Below are positions 33,842-44,483 of a stretch of DNA of 64,000 bases, in pieces; the first letter of the stretch is position 1; the number at the start of each line of letters is the position of its first letter. The stretch is taken from positions 53,210,596-53,274,595 of the forward strand of contig OY743177.1 in assembly GCA_963555705.1 (NCBI GenBank), read 5' to 3'. Both the position numbers and the translations under genes were made by a program. The DNA is from Ligustrum vulgare (taxonomy: Eukaryota; Streptophyta; Magnoliopsida; Lamiales; Oleaceae). The notes beneath the pieces are model-generated. The model ran no database searches. It saw only the letters and a program-made list of their open reading frames with translations, and was not told where the DNA came from.

Positions 33842-34074
33842 ACTGATACAATACAATTTCCTCATTCATAACTTCTACATTATTCAATTATATATGCTGA
33901 TGCACATCACATAACAAAAACAAACTTAGTATTATGCAAAAGTACACTCTCAAATTAAAGCACTACTAAATTATTGGCATCATATTGATCATCCGATATA
34001 TATAACCCGTAAAAGCTCGAGTTTTTGGAGCTTGATCCAGCTGGGAGGCTTAATTATTCAAGGTTTTGCATCCC

Positions 34075-34394
34075 TCAACTCAACCTACCAGCATTTTCGC
34101 CGTATCCTCCACCTCCGGACGAACCTGTTTTTGTATAGCTGCCCGGACCTCCAGGAGGATATACTCCAACATAGGTTTCAGGCCCACCATAGGCTTCATT
34201 AACAAATTAAAAACATTAAATATTCATGTACGCCACTACATGTATACTATATTATTAATGCTCATCATAAAACAAATTTATATAAAAAGAGAAAACTAAC
34301 GAGTTTGCAATAAGTCTCTAGCTGCTGCCGCTTCTGAAGTAATCAGAAGAACCACAGCAAAGAAAATGCAATACTTGATTGTCTTGGAAACCAT
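34075..34394 (-). CDS. Small secreted glycine-rich peptide, two exons
   Basis: Exon 1 is 34394-34301 and exon 2 is 34193-34075 with TGA at 34077-34075. The intron (34300-34194) starts GTTAGT and ends AATGAAG. Joined, they encode 70 residues. Residues 1-25 form a signal peptide: MVSKTIKY, then the hydrophobic CIFFAVVLLITSEAAAA, with likely cleavage before RDLLQT. The mature part is rich in Gly, Pro and Tyr (PYGGPETY, GVYPPGGPGSY, SSGGGGYGEN) and has no cysteine. It should be secreted to the cell wall or apoplast; no family can be named, and function is unknown. A (GA)n run lies 60-140 bp upstream of the ATG. There are no stops or frameshifts, unlike every transposon gene nearby. It is flanked by a hAT MITE downstream and a foldback MITE upstream. 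Confidence 0.7.
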
Positions 34395-34455
34395 TTTTCT
34401 CTCCAATTTATGACTACTCAACCGTATACTTTTCTTAATGAATATTTTGGTGTGT

Positions 34456-34530
<75 letters not shown>
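34456..34530. promoter_or_regulatory. (GA)n tract upstream of the peptide gene
   Basis: About thirty-six uninterrupted ga units. On the coding strand of the minus-strand peptide gene this is a (TC)n tract lying in the expected promoter or leader. CT-rich tracts near transcription starts and GAGA-type sites are known in plants. That it acts here is inference from position only. Confidence 0.4.
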
Positions 34531-34532
<2 letters not shown>

Positions 34533-34552
34533 ACTTAATCTATCTTAAAAGA

Positions 34553-34904
34553 GTTAAGGCCACCCTCTTTTTGTGAGTGTGAAATGCATGTATTCAAATT
34601 CGGGAAAATTAATTTTTTTTTTCAATTTATAGGAAAAATTAATTTTTTTTTTCCAAATTATATTATATTATATATCGAGAGCTTCGTTATGAGTATTATC
34701 TTGCTCTCTAACTATTGCTATTATAAAAGTTACTTACTTTGTAATAAATTGTTTAATTATCAGTAAAATAAATAACTTTTGAAATAAAAAAATTATATAT
34801 CAAGATTATACTTATATCGAAGCTGCTAAATAAAATAATATATATGGACAGAAAAATCTCACATCTATTATTTCATAACTCTCTTTTGTGATAAAGAACA
34901 AATT
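34553..34904. mobile_element. Foldback MITE related to 9765-10125
   Basis: It begins gccaccctctttttgtgagtg and contains atcgagagcttcgttatgag, later mirrored by a reversed cagcttcgatataagtataa. The opposite end around 34880-34905 carries ctctcttttgtgataaag. The similarity to the 9765 element is clear across the length. It is non-coding. Confidence 0.5.
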
Positions 34905-35050
34905 TACACTCCCTTTTAGGGTTTACTTGCATTAGGTGGAAATGGAGTTAATCATTAATATTTTCAAATAATTTTTCAATTACATATTTCACCTCGAAAA
35001 CAAGAAGTTATTTATTTATAAATAGAAAACTTTTATCATACATAGGTTTA
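34905..35050. repeat. Duplicated segment, copy B, left part
   Basis: cccttttagggtttacttg to aaacttttatcatacataggttta aligns with 513-540 plus 1835-1985 of copy A. It is cut at TTA by the CACTA element and resumes at 49746. Confidence 0.8.
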
Positions 35051-35079
35051 CGCTACAAGAAACATCAGCGAATAAGACG

Positions 35080-35480
35080 AAAATTAGCGACGACACATTT
35101 TGTCGTCGCTAATATGCCAATTTTTAAAGACGACAATATTTTCGTCGCAAATGGTAGACTATTTGCGACGACAAATAGAGACGACTAATTGTTCGTACTA
35201 GAGACGACTTGGTCGTCTCTATTGGCCATAAAAAAATGCGGGAAACTTTCTCGCATTTTCTACTTGCAATAGAGACGAATTTGTCGTCTCTATTCCCCCA
35301 GAATAGAGACGACATTATCTCATCTCTATTACCTAGAAATAGAGACGACAAATGTCATCTCTATTTTTCAAATATTAGAGACGACAAATGTCGTCCCTGT
35401 TTCCTCACAACAGAGACGACACAACATGTTGTCTCTATTGTGAGGAAATAGGGATGACATTTGTCGTCTCTAATATTTAG
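35080..35480. promoter_or_regulatory. Left subterminal repeat array of CACTA element
   Basis: About a dozen copies of agagacgac or its reverse complement gtcgtctct in both orientations, some as inverted pairs around 15-25 bp spacers. By analogy with En/Spm subterminal repeats these would be transposase-binding sites. The binding itself is inferred. Confidence 0.75.
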
Positions 35481-35709
35481 CGAAAATGCGGGAAGATTCT
35501 TTCATTTTCTTGATAAATTCTACACATATCCTTAGTTTTTTGCTCTCTAATTTACTTCATCTCAACTTAGACATGATTTTTGGACACTTTCAATCAAAAT
35601 ATCTTCTGTAGTGTTGGTAAGATATTTACTCCAAAGTTTATGTATTTTATAGAGTTTTTAAACGATTGATAATATTTTTCGTCCTCTTTTATGTCAGTTT
35701 CTGCTGTCT

Positions 35710-37582
35710 ATGTTATTCTTGGAGTTCAAAGAGGTTGCTACGCCTTCTGAACGCATTTTGGGGAAAACAGCTTATGTGGGATATCGACATTTTTTGGGAA
35801 CTACTCATCGGTGGCGCAAAAGTCGTGATTTCAATGGAAAAGTCGAAACTGGTGAGCCTCCTCGAAAATTTAGCTGTACAGATGTAATGCGACAGCTAAA
35901 TGATGTGACAAATGGAATTCCGGGGAAGCACCCAGAGTTTGGAGGTCGCAAAAGGAAACGAGATGCGGACAAACTCAACTGGAGAAAGAACAGCATTTTT
36001 TACGAGCTACCTTACTGGAGCACTATCGAGTTAATGTGTGTGACAGCTTGCTCGGTACTATCCTATGTGATCCTCACAAGTCTAAGGACACAGACAATGC
36101 ATTACGTGATTTGATAAAATTAGGTATAAGACATAAGTTGCACTTGTATCACGACGGGAGTCGATTGATGAAGCCCGCGGCAGAATAAACACTCACTAAT
36201 GCCGACCGTCGAAAATTTTGCGATTTTATCAGATCAATAAAGTTTCCTGATGGTTTTACATCTAACTTGAAAAAGAATGTCGATCCGAGTTGCAGTCGCA
36301 TCACTGGACTGAAGTCACATGATTGTCACATCATTATGCAGCGTTTGTTGGCTGTTGGATGCAGAGCATACTTGAACAAGAATATTTCATCTACCATAGC
36401 TGAATTGTCAACTTTCTTCAAGAAGCTTTGTGCCAGGTCGATAAAGAAGAGTGACATGGAGAATGCTAAGGAACAACTAATCTTGATACTGTGCAAGCTT
36501 GAACGTATATTCCCTCCAGCATTTTTTGACATTATGATCCATCTTGTTATGCATTTCCCGGAGGAGGCAATCTTGGGAGGTCCTGTGTATATGCGCTGGA
36601 TGTATCCATTTGAGAGGTACCTAAAGAAATTGAAGGACTATGTTAGGAATCCAGCAAAGCCCGAGGGTTCCATTGCAGAGGGGTACGTTGCAGAAGAAGC
36701 CTTAACATTTTCTTCGAGGTATTTTGACGACATAGAGACACGTTTCAATCGACCCGAGAGAAATGATGATGCTATCGATCAGGACCCGCATCTCTCAGTT
36801 TTCAAGTCGCGATGTCGTCCAGTTGGCAAAACAACATCATTGACACTTGATCATCAAGCCCAGAACCAGACAGAGTTTTACATCCTCAACAATTGCCCTG
36901 AAATTGAGGATTATTTGATGTAAGTATTCAACTTTAATAATAAATTAAAGTTAAATTTTTGAATAATGTTTTTTACAACATTGTTACGTAACACTTTGTT
37001 TCATTTGAGTAGTGAACATAAGAGAGAATTGCATTCGCGTGGTGTAGACAACGTCGAGTAGTTGCACATGCTAGAGTTTGTCGACTGATTTCACAAGAAG
37101 GTGCATTTACATTTTCATGATTATACGATTATGTATTTTTATTTTTAAAGGCCATTGAATTACTTAAATAACATTGTCATTCGTCATGATAGATCTATAA
37201 TCTGCATCGAGAGACCCCGTCGGCTATCACATCGTAAGTACTGGCTCTTGCATCTCACGTTTCACATAACATCCAGGCTTATCTAGCACGTATCGTTAAC
37301 GGTGTTCGATTTCTTATTGTTGATTGTGACATCAGACGGATGACTTAGAATAGTGGTATTAGTGTACCCGGGACGGGAGGCGAAACATTCTATGGGCAGT
37401 TGCAACAGGTACTTAAGCTGTCTTATATTGGTAGCTTTTCAGTCGTGCTTCTTAGGTGTAAATGGTTTAGGACGCAAGGCAAAAGAACTGCAATAGAAAA
37501 CAACATCACAAGCATTAACGTTAGTGCCGAGGCATTCAAGGATTTTACTTTTTGTTTGATTGAGAAAGTATCACATTTCTGA
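35710..37582 (+). pseudogene. TNP2-like CACTA transposase relic (Transposase_21, DUF4218, DUF4216)
   Basis: Piece 1 (35710-36115) has KTAYVGYRHFL, FNGKVETGEPPRKFS and NSIFYELPYW, the middle of Transposase_21. About 30 nt that should encode the RHN.DVMHIEKN motif are missing after YWST. Piece 2 (36060-36923) has DNALRDLIKLGIRHKLHL, ITGLKSHDCHIIMQRLL, LCKLERIFPPAFFDIMIHL and GGPVYMRWMYPFERYLK, the end of Transposase_21 and DUF4218. Piece 3 (37020-37582) has VNGVRF, GETFYGQLQQVLKLSYIG and LRCKWF, the DUF4216 tail. An in-frame TAA near 36186 and other frameshifts inactivate it. The N-terminal third is absent. The functional protein cuts the element ends. DUF4216 stops abruptly near 37578. Confidence 0.88.
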
Positions 37583-38074
37583 AAATAAGTTACATAGTGT
37601 CATATTTTTAAGAAATGGACAAAAATATTAAAAAAGTGACAAAAACATAAAAAAGTGGCACTCCAAATGTACAAAGTATTTTTTCTACTTAAAATTTTTT
37701 TGAAAGTTTTTTGTAATTGGTCAAAAAATATGGGTATTTGTGTATGTATCCCTAATTTTTCTTTTTTAAAAAGGAGATTAATTATAAAGTTACATGTTTT
37801 TAAACAACACAATTCTCGAATCCAATTTTTACCAACACACATTTTCTCTCTATATTTTTCAATCATATATTTTACCGCGAAAAATTTGAAAAACATATTT
37901 TTAAACAATAAATTTTTAACAAACAAAGCATAAATTATAAAAAATTTGTGTATGCAAATTATTTTTTTTTGTTGTTTATTATCTTATTTTTGTCGAACAT
38001 TATATTTTTACAACTTATTAAATAAATAATTTTCAATTATATATTTCGTGCATCGCACGAGTTGCGATTACTAG
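37583..38074 (+). mobile_element. Helitron 3' end inside the CACTA element
   Basis: A hairpin, cgtgcatcgcacg, followed by agttgcgattactag and then T (38047-38075) is the same 3' terminus type as the other Helitrons. The DUF4216 homology ends near 37578, so the Helitron body may occupy most of 37583-38074, but no clear 5' TC end could be fixed. AT-rich, no gene. Confidence 0.5.
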
Positions 38075-38346
38075 TTTATAAACCCTCTAAAATATTTCAC
38101 TCCCTCCATTTATCATTTGCGCGCGGGATCAAATTTCATTAAGAAAAAAAAGACCCCAAGCCAAGACCCGTCTCTGCTCTTTCCAATCTCACTGCCCAAA
38201 TATATTCTCACTACGCTCTACGTCTCGGACCCGTATCTGCTCTCTCCAGTCTGCCACCGCTGCGCTTCTACTCCATCGTGCTGCCACCGGCCTCTCCTCG
38301 CACCACACCGGGAAATGCTTCAGCTTCTACTTCTTGCTAATGTTTA
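38075..38346 (+). other. Leader-like host fragment before the copia insertion
   Basis: The C-rich sequence tctccagtctgccaccgctg and neighbours look like a plant 5' leader. The fragment is interrupted at gttta by the copia element and resumes at 44484 as gtttacggtataagc. It may be the first exon of a gene whose intron continues to about 46057. No protein can be assigned. Confidence 0.35.
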
Positions 38347-38804
38347 TGTAAGGATTTTAATCAATCGTGTGAGCTTATATGTGAATTATTGTATATTGAA
38401 TAAAAGGCTATCAAATTTGGTTAAGCCCATTTAAAGTGATCTAATAAGGATTTGATATATTGGGCTTTAATGCATCTAATTAAATGTATGGGCTTTTATG
38501 TGTAGATACCAGGCCATTACCTAATTCATGATGGGCCGGATTATGTTAACTGGCAATATAGTATATAAAGTCGGTTATGATCCCTGAATCGTACGTACTG
38601 TTCATCTTGTCTGACATCCCATCATCAGAGAGAAAATAAGGACTACGTATCGATTTAGAAGATTCAAACACCGCCGAATCGTTTATCGTGAATCACGTTT
38701 GATTAAGGTACGCTTCCGCTTAAGTTATTTAATTCTTGATAATTCAGCATGATGATTTATTTTGGATCATATAAATAATTTATCTGTGGATAAAATTTCT
38801 AACA
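38347..38804 (+). repeat. Copia 5' LTR
   Basis: 458 bp, TG...CA. It carries a TATA-like agtatataaag (38569-38580) about 70 bp before a likely leader start. The partner is at 44021-44483. Confidence 0.9.
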
Positions 38805-39589
38805 AGTGGTATCAGAGCCAACATTGTGTTGAATTATCAGATCAATTTGGAACGCATATATGTAAAACCTAATTCTCTGCGCGTATGTATATACGAAAAA
38901 GAAAAAGAAAAAGAAAAAAAAAATCAGACATTTCTCACTTTGTGCGCGTGTGTATATATATATATGAGAAAAATCTGATTTTGAGTTCCTGTGAAAATCA
39001 GAATTTCGAAATTGAAAATATGGACTCGATTGTGGGTTGTATTTGGATTCGAAACCTATAAAATTTTTGATTCGACTTGGTTTTGAATATGGAATTTGTA
39101 TGTATGAATTCGAATTTTGGGACGGATTTGTGTATATGCGAAATCAGAATCTGTGTTGAATATGTGGATTTTCTATGTGTATGTATATGTTCCTGTATGT
39201 ATATACCTTTCAAAAACAGATACGGATTTGATTTCGTAATGGGATTATGAACATTAAGGAATTTGTGGATTTGTATTGAGGTTTGGGTTGGTATCGCCGG
39301 CGGCTGTTATGGCAGCACGCTCGCGGCCTCTTCGCGATGGCAGCTTAACTGCCACAGGCGCAGTGCGCGACTACCACAGGCACAGTGCTCGCGGATGGGA
39401 GGTAGCGTTTGGTGGCGCTCCGGTTGGCGCCGCCTCTGCCTGATATGGAGCGGCGTACGCAGCAGCTAGGGTTTATAGCTAGCTGTCGCGATTTTATGGA
39501 AAGGGGCTTTGTTCGGAAATTTGAAGTCTTCAGGGATTTCTTGTGCAATTTTGGATAGTTTGAATTATTTGCACCTCCAGTCTTCTATG

Positions 39590-40210
39590 TTTATTGTGTA
39601 TAAAACTTAAATCCTGAAGTTATAAAAATTATTCAAGTTGGCCCTTAAAATTCTGGAATTTATAACTTCAACCCCTAAAGTTATAAATTATTTAAGTTGG
39701 GCCTTTTAAGGTTAAGGGCTTTGTGTTTCAGCCCCTGAAGTTTGGAAATTTTCATTTTCAGTCCCTTAAGTTTGAAAATTTTCTAATACAGCACCTAAAG
39801 TTCTGAAATTCTTTCATTTGGTCCTTAAAGTTTGAAAATTTTCTAATTCAGTCACTAAAGTTTGGATATTTTCAAAATTGGTCCTTAAATTTTGATTTTT
39901 CTTTTAAAATTAAGTCCCTAAAGTTTTGATATTTTCTAAATTGGCTCCTAAAGTTTGAAAATTTTCAAAATCAACCTTTAAAGATTGAAAATTTCCTATT
40001 TTGTCCCTCTAAAGTTTGTTTTTCTTTCAAATTGGGACCTAAAGTTTATAATTTCTCTAAATTGGCCAATAAGGTTTTGGGAAAATTGTAATTTAAGCCC
40101 TTCAAGCTTAAAACTTTACATAATTGACCACCTAAAGTTTAAGAATATTGCAATTAGACTCTCGCAACTTAAGGATTGCTTTATTCTAAAGTTTTGAATT
40201 CTATAATTCA
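39590..40210 (+). repeat. Degenerate tandem repeats in copia leader, unit near 40 bp
   Basis: Units like cccttaaagtttgaaaattttctaattcag are repeated about fifteen times with substitutions between the primer site and gag. No coding function is seen. Confidence 0.75.
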
Positions 40211-40374
40211 AATCCTAAAGTCAAATATATATATGCAAATCAGTGGATTTCAATTTCAAATCTTGGTACATCGAACTCTTTTGAAAAATATAATATTCGA
40301 AAGTAAGTTAGTTTAAGCAACATGTTGCCAAAGCAACCTCTCTTGTGGATATTAATTAACTTTGAATATTAGAA

Positions 40375-40780
40375 GGTATTTGTGTGTGTTTTTCATTGCG
40401 GATGTTGATCGGCCCAAAGGAAGGTCAATATTTGGCTTGAATTTCACATGCACATGTGGGGATAAACACGTGGCAATTATTTGGTTTAACGTGTGACCAA
40501 TAAATCGGTCCAAAGAAAGGTTTATTGGTTAACATGTCTTATTGCTAGTGTTTGATCACTACACTAAGAGAAAATTAGGTGTTTGTGTGTTATCTCATGC
40601 GGATATTGATCGGCCCAAAGGAAGGTCAATATTTGGCTCGAATTTCACATGAACTTGTGGTGATAAATACGTGACGGTTATTTGGTTTTACGTGTGATCA
40701 ATAAATCGGTCCAAAGAAAGGTTTGTTGGTTGACATGTCTTACTGTCAGTATTTGATTGCTACACCAAGAGTACCACTTA
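40375..40780 (+). repeat. Two tandem copies of a 190-bp leader unit
   Basis: The unit starting tgtgtgtttttcattgcggatgttgatcggcccaaaggaagg is repeated from about 40571 with scattered changes. gatcggcccaaaggaagg and aatcggtccaaagaaagg occur in both, the two words being variants of each other. They lie just before gag. Confidence 0.85.
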
Positions 40781-41129
40781 CAAGTCAATATTTCTGTCCA
40801 AAGACTAAATATTGATGTTGTGCTAGGTATCTTGTGATGGGCCCTACCATTATTTGAAAGTATGATTTGCATAATAAGGTACTTATGTGAGCTATTTTGT
40901 TTAAATGTTCTCTATTCAGTTTCAAATTCTGCTAGTAGTATATCTACAAACTCAAACTTAATCCCTGTATTTATGGAACAAACTTCAAGGATCAAAACAA
41001 GAACATTAATTTTTCGTTGGCTGCATGGATCTAGACCGTGTACTAAGGATTGAGCAACCTGCTCCTCTTACGGATGCAAGTTCATCTAATCAAATGAGAA
41101 ACTTTGAGAAGTGAGATTGCTTAAATTAC

Positions 41130-41700
41130 GTGAGTCTCATGATCATTAAGTGCGTCATTCCGGAAGCCTTTAGTGGCATAGTATCTGAGGAGGTAAATGA
41201 TGCCAATGAATTCCTTGTCGAAATTAAGAAACGTTTTGCGAAAAACGATAAGGCTGAAACAAGCACGCTTATGCAAAGCTTGATTTCAATAAAGTATAAA
41301 GGCAACGGGAAAATAAGGGAGTACATCATGAAGATGTCTCAAACTGCTTCAAAACTTAAGGAACTAAAACTCGACTTGTCTAATGACTTGCTCGTACATT
41401 TGGTATTGATATCACTTCCTGCACAATACAGTTAATTTAAGGTTAGTTATAACTGTCAAAGTAAAAATGGACTCTAAATGAGCTCATTTCATAGTGTGCA
41501 AGCTTCTTACACAATTCAGTCAATTTAAGGTCAGTTGTAACTATCAAAAGGAGAAATGAACTCTAAAATGAGCTCATTCTATTTTGTGTGCAAGAGGAAG
41601 AAAAGTTGAAGCAGGACAGAACTGAAAGTGTTCACTTGGCAAACACCTCTAAAGATAAGGACAAGAAAACAAATAAAGAAAATAAAGTTGTTAAGGGGCT
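41130..41700 (+). pseudogene. Copia gag relic (UBN2 type)
   Basis: Residues such as FLVEIKKRFAKNDKAE, TSTLMQSLISIKYKG and LVLISLPAQYS match UBN2-type copia gag, which packages the RNA. A stop interrupts it at the SLP.QY stretch. The next 170 bp contain a direct duplication of an 85-bp piece (around 41430-41510 and 41515-41595, aatttaaggt...gagctcatt). A lysine-rich tail follows to about 41700. The zinc knuckle is not seen. Confidence 0.8.
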
Positions 41701-41744
41701 ATTAATTTTATAATCCCACACTTAAGTCAATTTTTGAAACGGGA

Positions 41745-42067
41745 ACTGCAACAATTTTGAGAAAGTTGAGTTTGGGGGGAGAAATAAGGTTAGAGATATT
41801 GTCCTTAAGGAATAAGTTGAGGAAGGATTGGTTTCGATTCCTACTATTGCTTTTGACAACGTGCAAGTTTTTATGTATGTCATTGATCAAGAAGCATATT
41901 CGGAACCTCAACTAGACAATGTTGAAGAACCTCCCATCCAAAATAAAGTAAATTTCAGAAGTACAAACTCAACAACCTCAATAACTAAAGCCATTAAGGA
42001 GATTCACGAGAGAAAGGGAAAAAATGCTATTCCGGATAATTTAAATAGTATTTTTCCAAGAACATAA
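41745..42067 (+). pseudogene. Copia linker between integrase and reverse transcriptase
   Basis: EFGGRNKVRDIVLKE, VSIPTIAFDNVQVF, EPQLDNVEEPPIQNK and later a serine/threonine stretch are the acidic, proline-bearing spacer normally found after copia integrase. It follows gag directly, so protease and integrase were lost as one deletion. Confidence 0.7.
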
Positions 42068-42109
42068 GGAAATAATGGAATGGTGGAAGATGGTCCAATC
42101 AATTCCATC

Positions 42110-42955
42110 AGGCCATGCAGGGTTCTAACTCTCAAAAGTGGATTGATGCCATAAATAAGGAGTATAAGCATATGCAAGACAATAAAGTTTGAGATCTTGT
42201 CCCATTACCATAAGGTACGAAGCCCATTGGTCTTAAATGGATTTTTAAACCAAGAAGGATTCGAAAGGTAATGTGGAAAGATACAAGGTTCGTCTTGTAT
42301 CTAAGGGCTTTACATAGAATAATGGCATTGATTATAAAGAGACTTTCTCTTCGGTTTCAATGAAAGACTCTTTCAGGAAAGTTAGGTTGTTGCATATTTT
42401 GACCTCGAGTTATATCAAATGGATACTAAGGTGGCATTTCTCAATGGTGACATTGATGGGACGATATGGTTTGAAAATTAAAGAAATCCATTTATGTACT
42501 CAAGCCAGCTTCCCGTTAAGGGTAATACAAATTTCATCAAGTAATTATCTCATTTGGTCTTGAGATTAATGTTGTTGATGGTTGTTTGTATTACAAGTTC
42601 AGTGGGAGTAAGTGTATTTTCCTGATTTTGTATATTGATAACATATTGCTTGCCACTAATGATATATGCATGTCACATAAAATTATGAGATTTTTGTTAA
42701 GGAATTTTGAGATTAAAAATCTTGGTGACGTCTTTTTTGTATTAGGAATTCAGATACACCGGGATTGCTCTCGGGGTATTCTTGAATTGTCACAAAAGGG
42801 CTATATCGATAAAGTACTTAAAAGATTTGTCATGCAAGACAGTAAATCAAGGGACACCCCTATCGCTAAGGGAGACAATTTAGTCTTAACTGATGCCCGA
42901 AAAGTTATCTTGAAGTTAAAGAAATGCAGAGGATCCCATATAGTTAAGCTATAGA
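42110..42955 (+). pseudogene. Copia reverse transcriptase relic (RVT_2), YIDN active site
   Basis: The early part carries WIDAINKEYKHMQDNKV and KPIGLKWIFK in different frames with TGA, TAA and TAG stops. The later frame (42586-42954) contains CIFLILYIDNILLATNDI, IKNLGDVFFVLGIQIH and ELSQKGYIDKVLKRF. The catalytic YVDD motif reads YIDN: the second aspartate codon is AAC instead of GAC. The fingers and first catalytic region have been shortened. This copy could not copy RNA into DNA. Confidence 0.88.
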
Positions 42956-42962
42956 AAATCTG

Positions 42963-43640
42963 ATGTATGCTAAAATTTGTATGCGTTCGGATATTGCATA
43001 CATTATTGGGATACTAATCAGATATTTAAGTAACCCTGGGATGGATCATTTGGAAAGCAGCCAAACATGGGTTATAAGGTATTTAAAGAGAACAAAAGAT
43101 TACATGCTCACATACAGAAAATCGGATCAGTTGGAGATCATATGGTATTATGATTCCGATTTTACTAGATGCCAAAACAATTGAAGATCCATATCAGGCT
43201 ACATCTATCTGCTGGTTGGAGGAGCTATTTCCGGATGGAGTGCTTAACAAATACTTTAGCTTCTTTCACTTGGCAGCACAGTTGTAGCAATTTTGGGGGC
43301 ATCTAATTATGGAATATAGCTGCGAAATTTTGTCACTGGGCTGCGTATTCTGTACGGTAAAGAAAGACCACTAAAGTTATATTGTGACAATAACTCAGCA
43401 GATTTATATTCCAGTAACAACAGGAGCTCAACTAAGTCAAAATACATTGACATAAGTTCCTGGTTGTGAAGGATACAGTTCAGAGTGGACATGTGTCAAT
43501 AAGAGCACATTGAGACAAACTCCATAATTGCGGATCCGCTTACTAAAGTATTACAACCCAAGGTCTTTCATGAGTACATTACTCATATGGGTGTTGTATT
43601 TCTTAAGGATATTTGGTTTCAGTGGGAGTTTGTATTTTGG
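42963..43640 (+). pseudogene. Copia RNase H relic
   Basis: MYAKICMRSDIAY, LIRYLSNPGMDHL and WVIRYLKRTKDY fit the start of the copia RNase H region, with the first acidic position at YYDSDF. The rest (to about 43600, with HVSIRAH and a final ADPLTK-like stretch) is recognisable only across several frames. Confidence 0.75.
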
Positions 43641-44020
43641 GTGCATTAGACACATTTATTGTCCTTTTGGATACAGTTTAAAGTTAAAGGTTTCAGGTTT
43701 ATTATCTCTGAACTCGGTTGAGGATGATCTCACTAAAGTTGGACCAGTTGGAAATAGGCATGTTGAAGATCACATTACATGTAATTTCCATGCTACACAT
43801 CCATACTTGATCCATGTCATTCAGTTATGTCGATATACGTGACCATTGATAGGTTTAGTTATGATTAATGTAGCGAAAGCCGCTTTGATCCTATGTTGAT
43901 ATAATTGATGGACCGGATTGTTTGGGGATGCATTCAGTAATGATAGCAAAATTCTGAATACTCATAAGGTTATGATTGATACACAATTGTAAGGTTACAC
44001 ATATAGCCCAAGTGGGAGAT

Positions 44021-44483
44021 TGTAAGGATTTTAATCAATCGTGTGAGCTTATATGTGAATTATTGTGTATTGAATAAAAGGCTATCAAATTTGGTTAAGC
44101 CCATTTAAAGTGATCTAATAAGGATTTGATATATTGGACTTTAATGCATTTAATTAAATGTATGGGCTTTTATGTGTAGTTATCAGACTATTACCTAATT
44201 CATGATGGGCCGGATTAGGTTAACTGGCAATACAGTATATAAAGTCGGTTATGGTCCCTGAATCGTACGTACTGTTTATCTTGTCTGACGTCCCATCATC
44301 AGAGAGAAAATAAGGACTACGTATCGATTTAGAAGATTCAAACACCGCCGAATCGTTTATCGTGAATCACGTTTGATTAAGGTACGCTTTCGCTTAAGTT
44401 ATTTAATTCTTGATAATTCAGCATGATGATTTATTTTGGATCATAGATAAATAATTTATTAGTGGATAAAAATTTAATTAACA
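44021..44483 (+). repeat. Copia 3' LTR
   Basis: 463 bp, differing from the 5' LTR by around seventeen substitutions and small indels counted by eye. It is followed by the target duplication gttta. Confidence 0.9.

Larger units (their letters stand above)
38347..44483 (+). mobile_element. Ty1/copia element, 6.1 kb, nested in CACTA
   Basis: The LTRs are 38347-38804 and 44021-44483 (tgtaaggattttaatcaatc to aaca), about 96 percent alike by eye. gttta flanks both sides (38342-38346, 44484-44488). The primer site tggtatcagagcc (38807-38819) matches initiator Met-tRNA, and the purine tract agtgggagat (44011-44020) precedes the 3' LTR. Gag, a post-integrase linker, reverse transcriptase and RNase H follow in copia order. 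Protease and integrase are deleted between about 41700 and 41745. Many stops are present. It is non-autonomous now. Confidence 0.92.

Noticed and set aside
35209..35451. Overlapping frames in the gagacgac array
   Set aside because: These are translations of CACTA subterminal repeats, open on both strands because of repeated words.
35080..35480. Regularly spaced repeats resembling a CRISPR array
   Set aside because: The repeats occur in both orientations at uneven spacing, lie directly inside a CACTA end and recur at the other end. The genome is a plant.
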